Shown piece by piece: positions 33,663 to 44,780 of a stretch of DNA of 64,000 nt (within the stretch, counting starts at the first letter, position 1; every line of letters starts with the position of its first letter). The DNA is taken from positions 18,849,563 through 18,913,562 of the forward strand of contig OX104113.1 of assembly GCA_944474755.1 (NCBI GenBank). Direction: 5' to 3'. The notes beneath the pieces were generated by a model. It was not told the DNA's origin, ran no database searches, and saw only the letters and a list, made by a program, of their open reading frames with translations. This stretch comes from Limnoperna fortunei (Eukaryota > Mollusca > Bivalvia > Mytilida > Modiolidae). The position numbers and the translations under genes were made by a program.

Positions 33663-36600
33663 CTGAAAAAGAAAAAAATAAGTACATGTAATGTATCTAT
33701 ATAAATTGTAGTAAAGGCTTAAAGTTCAGGTGCACTTTACATATGTTATGTGATGTATTTGTTAAAGGATAACCTTGTTTGTTTTGTATTTAATGCCACT
33801 TTCAATTTTTTTCAACTATATCATCCAGTTTTTGTTGGGGAGGAAGCAGGCTTACCCCAGACCTTCAGTAGGAAAACTGGCAATCCCTGTCAATTAAGAA
33901 TAGAGTTGGGTACATCCTGTGGCACGAAGAATCGAACCTGCAGCCTCGGTGTTGACAGACCTGTTGCCATTAGTAGACTAACAGTGTATGAACTGGCAAC
34001 CTTATAAAGGATAACCTTTAGTGGCCTTATATGAGGGAGACTATTGTGAGTGATGCATATTTTTAATGATATTTGTGTTAAAATTAATTAAACATAAAGA
34101 ATTGTATAATGTGTAGAATACTGTGTAGGTTAAATTTAGTGTGTCAGTTTAGTGTTGTTTTGGGAAATTTATTGATACTTAAGTAAATTCAACATTTCAT
34201 ATTGTACACAAAAATTTATCTAGTCAATAAATTAAAAGATCTTACCTTTAATTCTGACAAAACATTCAGAGTTTTATTATTCATATCATCTATGCTGATT
34301 TTTAATTTGTTCACATCTAACTGTAACAAAATAAACCACATGTGTCATAATGCTGTACATTATAGCTGGAGTTTGCCAAAATGTAACATTAGTCATTTTT
34401 ATTAATTTGACAATTTATTGTCAGCATTCAAACCAATTGTTAATCCTTATTTAAACTTGATCCATGTTTTGTTCCCGATTGTTGTACTTTAATTGAGAGG
34501 TTTGACTTTTTAATTAAATGAGGGAATCAATTTTGCAACTCCTGTATTGTGGACTGTGAAAGATGACCCGTGGCAAGATATGAAGGCACTTTACTGCAGG
34601 ATTTCATTGTTAAAAAAAACAAAACATAAATAAGTAAAACTCTAACTCAGATGGCTCGAACACCACAGATTTCTCAAACTATTTTTAAAGTCCAAACATT
34701 TATTTCTATATATGTTTGTACAAAAAACAACGGTTTTTCTAACACCGATTTCTCGAAAACTCGAACTAATTTATAGGTCCCCTTGATAGTAAACTCGTGC
34801 AAGTCACCATCAATAACTCGAACTAAAATTATAAGCGTCAGTGCAAAGCAATTAACTTCAGGTACAAATGACGTGGATAACACAGGCCATAATAATAAAG
34901 GTATGTCCATTAAAAAAATAATAGATAATAATTATGTCATGACTGGTGATTAGTCTAAACAGGCAAATAAACATTAATTGTTTGTTTAATTAAATATATG
35001 AAATGTACCTAGTGGATAATCAAATCAACGAAAAATTCCAATTAAAAATCATTTACGACTTTTTTTGACAATTGTGGTTTAATTGATATTAAAAACCAAA
35101 GGTTAAAGCTAAGATAATTTAAGAAAAATGTGTCGGCAATAAATATTGTGGAAATTATTTACTTCATTTAACTGCCATGGATATACTGCATACAAACTGG
35201 TTTTTGTGAAATCAACACAAATACATAAGTGATGTAGAAATTTTAAATTTCACAAACAAATACATCTAAAATAACTTTATTCATGTCAAAATTCATGAAA
35301 TAAACATCTGCATACATTCAAAACGAATTTTAGTTCCCCGAAACAACCACATCAACCGCGTGTAGAAAAATTAACGAGCAACATAATCGTTCACGGTATG
35401 GAACAGATACATTTCCGGAGGTTGTCCAACTTCGGTGGCTAAAACAACTGATAGCTCGAACTATTTTTGGCGACCCCAGCAAGTTTGAGTTATCGAAGTT
35501 CTACTGTATTTATAACTACCTTTTTCTTCCTTTCAATTTCTCTTAAAACATCTTGAGTTTTTTCTGTAGGATTTAATGATTGTAAAGTGACTACAAACAG
35601 ACAAAAATAACATTGATAATGATTCTTCTATTTCTTTCTAAAACACTAGATATCATTCAGATGGTACCCATCTCTGTGAGCCCTGCCCACCTTGAGGTCA
35701 AGGTCAAAGGTCATCAACCATGGTATGGGACACATCACCTTGATATTGCCTACCCACATACAAAATACCAAAAGATAAAAAAGTTATAACTCTGACAGGA
35801 TTAGCTTCGGACGGACAGACAGACTGATCACTTTCGGGCGTCCGCCTCAAACTGGCGCAATCTAATTTAAATTAAATCTTTTACTTGCTATCCCCTTTTT
35901 GTTATTGGTCGCTGTGTTGTCAATTAAAATTAAATCTTTCACTTGCTCCCACCTTTTTGTTATTGTTCGCTGCTTACAACGCAGCGTCCAATAACATAAA
36001 TGGGGAGTAAGTGAAAGATTTAATTTTAATAAGATTGAAATTGGCTGGGCCCTAATAAAAATAGTGACATAAATTTAACAAAATGTTTCTTGTACAAAAC
36101 TTTACAGATTAAAATGAAAATACACATTATTTTTCTTTTATTTGAAGACAGAATATTTCGTGGTCATCAGATAAAGTGGACAAAGTTGATGTCCAGGAAC
36201 CACATTTTTATGGATATATGGAAGCAGATTCATAGTAATACACTTTGGTGACATAAAAGACCATTGATTACACACAGAAAATCATTATTACATGGACATA
36301 ATATACAATCATATTTGACTGATTTTCCTCCGAAATGCCAATTTGTATATCAGTAACACCTGTTGCATCAAATCATCCCTTCCCAGTAAGCAATGCTTCT
36401 GGATATATATAGTTATGTGGCTTATTTAAGAACTTTAGTACAAAAAGCAGTTGTTAGTTTTTTACATTTTTGTAATATGGTATATGTGCTTTCCTTGAGT
36501 TTAACATGTAAACTTCTTTTGTTAATTAGAAGTGTCTCATACAGCAGATCTAACAAGTCCCAAATCGCTTTAATGACTTTACATGCTCTAGGAATAAATG

Positions 36601-39600
36601 CGTAAGTACAAATTTCTTCAGAAGTAACAATTACCTGGGTCAATGTTGCAAAGTAATAACTGTTTTTCATAATATTCACTGTAAAAATAAAACAAGTTTC
36701 TATTTTAAAATGTATTCTTTTTCAAAATATAATTGTGACCTTAATTTCATGCCAATTAAGACTTTTTTGATCGGTGGACGACAATTGCTTGTTCAGAATG
36801 AGAAGAGAAAGACATCCTCACAAGTCAGGGTTTCTGTGTCCACATAACCCTGACAAACTTAGCTAGGAAATTCCTGGGCTAGAAGTCGCTTTTAAAGAAT
36901 TGTTAACAAAAACTGACATTCAAGAGAAGAGATTAAGTAACCTGTTCCTTTAGACAGGTATGATATTCTATAAACAGAAAAGCATCCATGAGAAACTAAT
37001 TTAACTTGGTTTGGTTCACAGGTTATTTAAGGATTGTTTTCATTTGTTGGTTAGATTACTGGATGTTGACGATTTTAAGTCCGTTTACTCCAATAAACCC
37101 TTTAATGAACAGCATAAAGTTGTCTATATTAAAAAAAACTAAACAACAATTGAAAACAATTTTTATATTTTAAATTCAATATTATAAAAAGAAATAACAA
37201 TAACAATATTTAATATGCAATCAAATAATATTTACAACTCAGAATATTTAGCGTTGTCACTTATTGTTTGCAGAAGAATACATGTAGGTCATTAGTTCGT
37301 CATCAATCAGTCACAGGCTAAAATACCAAGTTAGATAATACAAAATGGACAACATTGCTCAGCTATTGAGTATATATAAGAAATTAAAATATTAAAAATG
37401 TATTTCAAAAAACATCTTACACTTTTTCATCCATCTTCTTACATTTGTTCTCCCATTCTGTTATCTCATCTGTAAATGTTAAATAATGTGAAAATGAAAA
37501 TTGGAGTAACCCAAAAACTTTTAACAGAAGGTCATTGTTGCCGAACAAAAATATGAGATCTGAGGTTTTTAGAGGGGCCAGGACATGTTTTACACAACCT
37601 GTTTGTTCTTACACTCAGGGAATAATTTTAATATTAGATGTTATTACACAAGCTTTCTTTGTTTAACTTCTTTATGGAATGTCCTAATAGGATTGAATCA
37701 TTTCCATTTAGGTGTCATATTCACTACATGCCATTAAGTGAAGCAATATTTTATATCCTGACTGGAAAATGTTCCTAAAAATATCACTCCATGTTACAAC
37801 AAGCGCTAGAATTATTGTTTTTCACAGGACCTCAATCCCCAAAAAATATTTTCTCAAAACAGATTTGAAACCAATCTCCAAAACTGCCATAGAATACCCT
37901 AAAAATCAAGAAGCCTGCACTCATGCGTTTGTTCATTTTAGCTAAGTGGTTTTGAAAAACTGAAAAAAGCTGTTTTGAAATGCAAGACCGTAGGTTTTTA
38001 ATTAGCAGAACAACACAATACATGTAGACCATGGTAATTAAATATTATTTATTATTCATTAATATTCTGCTGAAACACGACAATTTCAACAAGTGTGGAC
38101 ACAGAAAAATGTCTCGCCTGCATTCCGCATCAGTAACGAAAATAAATTTCGTCATAAGCATTACGTAAATAGCATTAAATATCAGCAGCGGCCTGTATAC
38201 GAAATATTGTCACCATACCATGCATAGTTACAGGGGAACAGCCGTAACCCAAAAACTTTAACGTAGTCGCTGGACCGTTAAAGTGAGGTCAAGGTCAGGT
38301 GGAACCTACCAGACAGTCATGTACTATTAATCAGCAACCTATACACCAAATATTGTCATCCTACCATGCGTAGTTACAGAGGAACTGTCGTAACCCCAAA
38401 ACTTTAACGTAGTCGCTGGACCGTGAAATTGAGGTCAAAGTCAGGTGACACCTACCAGACAGTCATGTACTAGTCATCAGCAACCTACACACCTAATATT
38501 GTCATCCTACCATGCATAGTTACAGAGGAACTGTCGTAACCCAAAAACTTTAACGAAGTCGCTGGACCGTGAGATTGAGGTCAAGGTCAGGTGACACCTA
38601 CCAGACAGTCATGTACTAGTCATCAGCAACCTATACAACAAATATTGTCATCCTACCATGCGTAGTTACAGAGGAACTGTCGTAACCCAAAAACTTTAAC
38701 GTAGTCGCTGGACCGTGAAATTGAGGTCAAGGTCAGGTGACACCTACCAGACAGTCATGAACTAGACATCAGCAACCTATACACCAAATATTGTCATCCT
38801 ACCATGCGTAGTTACCGAGGAACTGTCGTAACCCAAAAACTTTAACGTAGTCGCTGGACCGTGAAATTGAGGTCAAGGTCAGGTGACACCTACCAGACAG
38901 TCATGTACTAGTCATCAGCAACCTATACACCAAATATTGTCATCCTACCATGCGTAGTTACAGAGGAACTGTCGTAACCCAAAAACTTTAACGTAGTCGC
39001 TGGACCGTGAAATTGAGGTCAAGGTCAGGTGACACCTACCAGACAGTCATGTACTAGTCATCAGCAACCTATACACCAAATATTGTCATCCTACCATGCG
39101 TAGTTACAGAGGAACTGTCGTAACCCAAAAACTTTAACGAAGTCGCTGGACCGTGAGATTGAGGTCAAGGTCAGGTGACACCTACCAGACAGTCATGTAC
39201 TAGTCATCAGCAACCTATACAACAAATATTGTCATCCTACCATGCGTAGTTACAGAGGAACTGTCGTAACCCAAAAACTTTAACGTAGTCGCTGGACCGT
39301 GAAATTGAGGTCAAGGTCAGGTGACACCTACCAGACAGTCATGAACTAGACATCAGCAACCTATACACCAAATATTGTCATCCTACCATGCGTAGTTACC
39401 GAGGAACTGTCGTAACCCAAAAACTTTAACGTAGTCGCTGGACCGTGAAATTGAGGTCAAGGTCAGGTGACACCTACCAGACAGTCATGTACTAGTCATC
39501 AGCAACCTATACACCAAATATTGTCATCCTACCATGCGTAGTTACAGAGGAACTGTCGTAACCCAAAAACTTTAACGTAGTCACTGGACCGTGAAATTGA

Positions 39601-42600
39601 GGTCAAGGTCAGGTGACAGGTGACTGACTGGCAAGTACTCATCATAAGCTACCTCTGGACCAAATTTGATGGACCTAGGGCTTGGGCTTACAAAGATATG
39701 AAGCAAGATGTCAAGTGTTTACGCCGCCGCCGCCGCCGCCGCCGCCGCCGGATTCCCATACATATGTCTCGCCTCCAGCGACTTTCGTCGCAGGCGAGAC
39801 AAAAATTGCCATAGGCTTGTGAATAAATGCTGTGGTTCTGACAGTAAACACAATCCGACTACCCATACTTTGTCCATATATTACAAACTGGAGATGTAAA
39901 CTGCAACATCAGGTGTAGCAGAATATTTAGTGAACTTCACACATTATTTTCAATCTAATCATTAATGATTAAATTCTCATAACACCATTCTGAATTTACA
40001 GATTAAAGTTTGTTGTTGATTGAATTATGTTTAACGCCATTTTCAGCAATTTTTCAGCTATATCATGGCATCTTTATTGGGGGAGGAAGCCAAAGTACCC
40101 AGAGAAAACCCCCGACCTGCGGTAGGAAAACTGGCAATCCTTGTCAAATAAGATTGGAGCCAAGTACACACTGCCTGGAGTGAGAATTGAACCAGCAATC
40201 TCAGTGTTGACAGACCACGTGATCAATAGTAGACGAACTACCTTAACCACTCGGCCACCGAGGCCCCTCAGATCAAAGTAATCTCTATATGCAGTTAACA
40301 TACATGTACCTCTCATTCTAAATTTACAGTTTAAAGTAATCTCTATATGCAGCTAACATACCTCTCAAAATATTCTCTTTTCCAGATAAACTCTCTAATG
40401 AAGAAATTTTCTCCTGAAGTTGTTTAACAAAATGTGTAAGTGATTGAATAAATGAATACAGTAGTTAGTTATAAATGTGTGTGCAGTACTGTAAATTACA
40501 AAGTAAAATGTGAAATAAACATGATAAACTTTGATATATTTTTCCACATCAAATTGTAGAATAGTTTTGTTTGATAGAATGGGTTTTATGCCACTTTCAG
40601 CAATTTTTCAACAATACACATATCATGCCATCCAGTTTTTATTGCAGGAGGAAGTTGAAAACAAAATGTGTCTCTGCGACACTGATGTTTCGCTTGACAC
40701 ATATTGATAAACGCTCCCTTTTTTCTAAGTTCCAGCAAGTGTAAATTAGTAATTTTTTTTTAGAAAGTAAAGTGTGTCTCTAAAACCGACCAGAGTGTGT
40801 TGCAACAGGCAGAAATTTTAAGAAGATTGAATGAAAATCAAAATCTATTGATCCTACACTCATTATGTGTACAAACACCATCCTAAATATAAATGCTGTA
40901 GCTCTTTAAAAGAAGGAGAAATTAGCCAGACAAGACATGTATCCCTATCTCAGCTAACTGGCCTGCAAACTAACTCCAACTATCCATAGTTTCAAAAATT
41001 TCATAAAAATAAAAATCTTTGGCAAAGTTGTACGAGAAGATAACCAGACAAGCAAGTACCTCTATATTGTATGCAATATACAAAGTCCAACTATCTCTAA
41101 TTTAATGAAAATCAAAATCCTTTGGCCCTGCACACCTTCATTATGTACAAACATTCAGCAAAATATAAATGTGAAACTGTTAGAGGAGTTAGCTGGACAA
41201 GCTAATACAGATGGAAAGAAGGACCCACAGATGGGCACAGGGTAAATTTTTCACCAAATGGGATTAAAGAAACTTAACGCTAAGGTAAAATAGACAAACG
41301 AACAAAGGAAACGACAGAAAATCTATGTCCCGTAACTTTCGTTGGTGAGACATAAAAATTGCCCTGGACAGGAAAACTGACAATCCTTGTAAACAGAGGT
41401 TAAATTCTAGTACCCTGCATAAAGTAAGGCTCGAACATGATCAACAGCAGACAACTAACTTAACCACTCAGCAACTGAGGCTCCCCATCTTTTATTGAAG
41501 CCCTATATGGTGTATGTATGAAGAATTACAAGCTGTAAATAATTGATTCCTGTGTTAATCTATAATTTGCACATTTTTTCTATATCGTTATTACTAAACA
41601 CATTCAAGCTAACTCTTATTACAAGATATTTTTGTTTACTTTAGCAGGTACAATGTGGTAAATGTCGATTATTTTATGCATGTTTGTTGATGTTTTGCTG
41701 TTAGAAAATTCTTTTCATTTACTGCACACTGTTATATGATGCATTAGTGAAATAAAAGAGAGCTTAATACTTTTTGTTTTTCCACCAAAGATTTCAGTCT
41801 GTTTATTTCGCTCCGTTCAGTTTTCTTGTTGTTGTCTTTCTGGTCTTCATTCTCTGTTGATCTTTTGCGTACATTTAATCTGAAAAATTATAAACATACA
41901 CATGTGTAACAATAAAGCAGACAGAATAAATACATGTACATGTATTTTATGTATGTGAAATACAACAAGTGTAGAATGTGAGCTAATGCTCACTCGTGAT
42001 AGCCTTGCTTTCAAAAAAATTGTGCATGTATGTCAACTATGTGTAAAAATCTAAGTATTCAGTAAACAGGAAGTAGATGAACAAGGAGCATAAATTTGCT
42101 ATACAACATATGGTACTACATGTATAGGATAAAGCAATATGCATAATATCAGGCTTCTTCATCCTATTGATGCTTTGAAAACTGTGACAGACATTTTTTG
42201 TTAGGTCAAGGGTAAAACAGTATACCCCTCTTCTTCAACGCAGGGCTAGAATTATATTACAGTACAGTTAATTATCGCACATGTGATATCTCATGGCGTG
42301 ATACAAAATGTCATGAAATTTTGAAAGTTCCTACACTCTCACTCAGATGGACAACTAATGTAATAATTCCAAAAAATAACAACTGTGGTTTCTCTGCATA
42401 AATATTCTTGATATTTTGTAAGATTCATCTTTGTTGTCAAATATAATTTCCTAGAATGATAAATATTGGATAAATCTCAAGATGATACATAAAAAATGTA
42501 TGAGCATTGTTCACCTATAAGATGAAATAATAACACAAAAAGAAACCAAAGTAAACAAGTGTGGACTGTGAGCAAGCTCACAAAGGGATACCCCCAGCTT

Positions 42601-44132
42601 CGCTTCAAGTCCAATTATCTCCCCTGAATAATATCCGTCAGCGATGAAAATTCTTCATGCACATTTACATATGATGTACTTCCTTCATGTAAAGTTTCAT
42701 CAAAATCTGTCAAACGGTTTAGGAGGAGTTGCGCTTATGAGGTCCCGCACTGAATACTATATTTTTAAAGTCTAAATCCAATTATCTCCCCTGAATAATA
42801 TCCGACAGCGACGAAAATTCTTCATGCACATCTACATATGATGTACTTCCTTCATGTAAAGTTTCATCAAAATCTCTCAAGCGGTTTAGGAGGAGAAGCG
42901 CTTATAAAGGATGTGGACAGACGGACAGACAGACAGGGTGATTCCTATATACCCCCCAAACTAGTTTGTGGGGGGTATAAAATGGAAAACATAAATAATT
43001 AAAGTTTGTTTTTGCATACAAAAACAATGTCTCCCCATGTTCCCCATGTGGATTTTCAGCAAAAATCTTAGTTCAAAGTCCCATAACTATCCCAAAATTT
43101 TGAGGATAAAAATTTCCTGGATTTTCTGGTAATATGTCCAACTACCTACATACAATGTATGGTGTACTTGCTGTGTACAAAGTTTCGTAAAATTTGGTTC
43201 TGTAGTTTTCGGGAGTTCAGAAACCATGATTTATGATGAATTTTTGGAAAATTCAAAGTTTGACGGGCCATAACTCCCACACAATTTTGAGGATCAGAAT
43301 TTCTTGGTAATATGCCCAACTACATATTTTTGTACTTGTTACATACCAAGTTTTGTAAGTTTTGTAAAATTGGGTAGTTTCAGAGGAGTTGAGAACTTTG
43401 TGATGGACAGGACAAAAACAATACGTCTCCCTACGAAGTGGGGGGGGGGAAGATAATAATGCAAACACAGGGTGGATTAAAAATCTCACACAAATTTGGA
43501 TCCAGTGTCACATGTACAGGATTATGAGAAAGTATTGACAACCATATAATATATCTATTTGACGGATTTCTGAAGCATCAGAAAAAATACAGGGTTAACA
43601 CCAAATATTTAAATACGTCTACAATTTAAGCCAAACACTCTTAGACTAGAGTTATATTTTTAAATACTGTCAGATTTTTGCTTACCCTCAGGGGGATTAG
43701 AAATTCAGGAATAGCAAAGTAGAGGTTAAACTGGTATATATGGCGAAACATACATGTAATGTTTAATTTTCAATAGTTAACAAATTTAATGGGTTACTAA
43801 TACTATGCAAATAATAAAATGTGATATTACCCCATAATTTCATTTTCACTTATAACTGACATTGGAATATTTAATGGTACATGTGATTTTATTAACAATG
43901 ATGAACTCTTTATACATGTACATGTAGTTAATTCTTTGCATTTGTCTACTATTTTTCAGTCTCTTGTGCTGACTACAATTGACAAATGTATGCAAAAAAA
44001 GTATATTTACCCATATTTAGTAGGCTGTGGTCTTGTTAATTTACTTGGATTCTCTGTTTGTTTTAAACTTTTGACTTGACTGGAGTGTGTTCCTTGAATA
44101 TAATGGGGTATCTGTGTCTTGGTTTGGCTCAT
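33606..44132 (-). CDS. Small coiled-coil protein, 8 exons, 192 residues, possibly kinetochore-associated
   Basis: Eight short exons (44132-44011, 41879-41771, 40413-40362, 37469-37421, 36678-36635, 35590-35520, 34320-34246, 33662-33606) join with matching phases and GT/AG sites into one 192-residue protein from MSQTKTQIPHYIQ to CPEEDSAST. The first 75 residues are polar and basic. From about residue 65 on, heptad-like patterns (NRLKSLVEKQKEKISSLESL, DEITEWENKCKKMDEKVEYY) predict coiled coil. The two helices are split at about residues 117-135 by a conserved-looking LLLCNIDPVTLQSLNP loop. No signal peptide, membrane segment or enzyme motif is present. The coiled coil, x-DP loop, coiled coil layout recalls the C-terminal part of the small kinetochore-associated protein (KNSTRN/SKAP). 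This is a weak resemblance, not an assignment. The exon structure itself is strongly supported by phase agreement. Confidence 0.8.
33787..34008 (-). repeat. Old tRNA-derived SINE copy
   Basis: On the minus strand it has a degenerate head with GTTGCCAGTTCATAC... and GGTTCGATTCTTCG (a B-box-like motif), then the SINE body ending in GAAAGTGGCATT. It lies between exons 7 and 8 of the coiled-coil gene. Confidence 0.7.
34246..34320 (-). CDS. Coiled-coil gene exon 7 (75 nt)
   Basis: Acceptor TATTTTGTTACAG|TTAGATGTG and donor GAATTAAAG|GTAAGATC. Phase 0 both sides, encoding LDVNKLKISIDDMNNKTLNV followed by LSELK. Confidence 0.85.
35520..35590 (-). CDS. Coiled-coil gene exon 6 (71 nt)
   Basis: Acceptor with a pyrimidine tract, TTTGTCTGTTTGTAG|TCACTTTAC, and donor GAAAAAG|GTAGTTAT. 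It encodes VTLQSLNPTEKTQDVLREIE and RKKK. An alternative in-frame acceptor (CCTACAG, exon start about 35565) would drop eight residues. Confidence 0.8.
35650..35855 (+). repeat. Dispersed repeat copy, uninterrupted
   Basis: ATCATTCAGATGGTACCCAT, CAAGGTCAAAGGTCATCAAC, CACATCACCTTGATATTGCC and TACCCACATACAAAATACC, then GGACGGACAGACAGACTGATC. It is the uninterrupted version of the repeat broken at 13638-14434. Confidence 0.82.
35922..36030. repeat. Imperfect hairpin, 30-bp arms
   Basis: ATTAAAATTAAATCTTTCAC (35922 on) pairs with GTGAAAGATTTAATTTTAAT (36011-36030). Inner segments GTTATTGTTCGCTGC and GCAGCGTCCAATAAC extend the stem. It lies in intron 5 of the coiled-coil gene. Confidence 0.7.
36635..36678 (-). 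CDS. Coiled-coil gene exon 5 (44 nt)
   Basis: Acceptor TTATTTTTACAG|TGAATATTATG and donor GACCCAG|GTAATTG. It encodes EYYEKQLLLCNIDP. Confidence 0.8.
36813..36888 (+). repeat. Solo terminal repeat of the 11090-11528 MITE
   Basis: CATCCTCACAAGTCAGGGTT and the following TAGCTAGGAAATTCCTGGGC match the left arm of the MITE at 11090-11528. No partner arm is nearby. Confidence 0.75.
37421..37469 (-). CDS. Coiled-coil gene exon 4 (49 nt)
   Basis: Acceptor AACATTTACAG|ATGAGATAAC and donor GAAAAAGT|GTAAGATG. The second GT was chosen because it is the better donor and is the only one that keeps phase with exon 5. It encodes DEITEWENKCKKMDEKV. Confidence 0.8.
38110..39801 (+). mobile_element. Hairpin-capped element D, 146-bp tandem core
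   Basis: The left end is TGTCTCGCCTGCATTCCGC (38110). About nine and a half copies of a 146-bp unit follow (ACTTTAACG starts at 38401, 38547, 38693 and onward). Then come (CGC)n at 39721-39750 and a terminal hairpin TGTCTCGCCT...AGGCGAGACA at 39764-39801. The left end repeats the outer strand of that hairpin. It is non-coding and lies in intron 3 of the coiled-coil gene. Confidence 0.85.
39721..39750 (+). repeat. CGC trinucleotide microsatellite
   Basis: Ten CGC/CCG units, just inside the terminal hairpin of element D. Confidence 0.95.
40031..40265 (-). mobile_element. Full-length tRNA-derived SINE
   Basis: On the minus strand it starts GGGCCTCGGTGGCCGAGTGG (A-box-like TGGCCGAGTGG at 40258-40248), has a B box GGTTCAATTCT (40193-40183), then the body and a tail near 40031. 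The head looks like a class II tRNA (Ser/Leu type). It is the reference copy for the truncated ones in the window. CAGATTAAAGT (left, about 39999) and CAGATCAAAGT (right, about 40269) may be target-site duplications. Confidence 0.88.
40275..40363. repeat. Tandem duplication at an exon 3 donor
   Basis: AAAGTAATCTCTATATGCAG followed by (T/C)TAACATAC occurs at 40275 and again at 40333. The second copy runs into the exon 3 donor of the coiled-coil gene. The first contains a similar ACATGTACCTCTC stretch. Confidence 0.75.
40362..40413 (-). CDS. Coiled-coil gene exon 3 (microexon, 52 nt)
   Basis: Acceptor AACAACTTCAG|GAGAAAATT and donor TTGAGAG|GTATGTT. It encodes EKISSLESLSGKENILR. Its donor flank is partly duplicated at 40275-40320. 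The frame also stays open upstream of the acceptor, so a longer exon cannot be excluded. Confidence 0.75.
40584..40660 (-). repeat. SINE body fragment
   Basis: TTATGCCACTTTCAGCAATT and GCCATCCAGTTTTTATTG on the plus strand match the inverted SINE body. There is no head. Confidence 0.65.
40664..41355 (+). mobile_element. Hairpin-capped element H
   Basis: The left end is ATGTGTCTCTGCGACACTG. The core holds two related segments of about 150-220 bp (AAAATCAAAATC...CTAACTCCAACTATC and the copy at 41095-41200). It then has AGATGGAAAGAAGGACCCAC and the terminal ATGTCCCGTAAC-TTTC-GTTGGTGAGACAT (41326-41352). Confidence 0.62.
41362..41485 (-). repeat. SINE head and body fragment
   Basis: On the minus strand it carries GAGCCTCAGTTGCTGAGTGG (A-box-like) and GTTCGAGCCTT (B-box-like), followed by ATTGTCAGTTTTCCTGTCC. 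It is a diverged copy of the SINE family. Confidence 0.65.
41771..41879 (-). CDS. Coiled-coil gene exon 2
   Basis: Acceptor AATTTTTCAG|ATTAAATG, 109 nt, donor CAAAAA|GTATTAAG. It encodes GLNVRKRSTENEDQKDN... to SLVEKQK, the start of the coiled coil. Confidence 0.8.
42560..42979 (+). mobile_element. Hairpin-capped element E, two-copy core
   Basis: It starts GTGTGGACTGTGAGCAAGC. Two copies of a unit of about 180 bp follow (TCCAATTATCTCCCCTGAAT at about 42610 and 42778). Then come GGACAGACGGACAGACAGAC and the terminal hairpin TATACCCCCCAAAC-TA-GTTTGTGGGGGGTATA at 42948-42979. Confidence 0.82.
43008..43455 (+). mobile_element. Hairpin-capped element G (weak)
   Basis: ATGTCTCCCCATGTTCCCC starts it. 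Two related segments follow (GTTCAAAGTCCCATAACTA and AAATTCAAAGTTTGACGGG, each with AATTTTGAGGAT and CCAACTAC). It ends TACGTCTCCCTACGAAGTGG then a G-run. It abuts element E. Confidence 0.5.
44011..44132 (-). CDS. Coiled-coil gene exon 1
   Basis: ATG at 44132, 40 codons plus two bases, donor TATGG|GTAAATATAC. It encodes MSQTKTQIPHYIQGTHSS... to ...RPQPTKY. Confidence 0.78.
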
Positions 44133-44780
44133 TCTTTTATAAGGTACAGAGGCTTAGTAGAATCTGACAATGCAAGAGTTTTATCAAGTCTGGCAATAAT
44201 AAAGCAAAGAATGATAGTAATCTGCTTTTAAGCTGAATAACAAGCAATAATACAAACAAATGGCAATATTTTAACATCTTTCAATAACAAAAACAACAAG
44301 ATATTAACAATACCACAAATTACTTATAATGTATTCATAATAAATAAAAACAATACTTGTATGTATTTAATATAAAAATATTGTATACAATACTGGTATA
44401 CAATTACTGTTTTTGTTCAGGTGATCCTAATTTAAAACAAGTGCCACTGTTTTATATTAAGAGAATTAGAACGCGAGTGTGGTGGAAAAGAAGTCAATAA
44501 TAAAGTTTACAGTCCTGCCTTTTGAAAACATTTTGTAAGAACCGAAGCCTGCATCTGTCCATCCTTGGGGTAATGGTAATATCAACACCTTCAATTTATA
44601 GGTATCGACAGTATATATGAAAGTATAGATTGATTTAATGTCAAGTCAGTGACTTATTTAAAGTCGATGACATATATAACAACACACATAAGCTCTTGAG
44701 CTTTTAAAACCTACAGAATCAATGATAAAGTTGGGTACCACGAATAACAGAAAACAACCGAAAACAATAAAAAAATTACC
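44133..44780. other. Upstream flank of the coiled-coil gene
   Basis: AT-rich, with no recognisable promoter element or other gene. Confidence 0.4.

Noticed and set aside
37422..37423. Using the first GT (GTGTAAG) as the exon 4 donor
   Set aside because: It would put exon 5 in phase 0, giving an immediate TGA. The GT two bases later is a better donor and restores frame.
40180..40265. A functional tRNA-Ser/Leu gene
   Set aside because: A and B boxes are present, but the segment continues directly into the SINE body and similar decayed copies occur elsewhere, so it is a SINE head.
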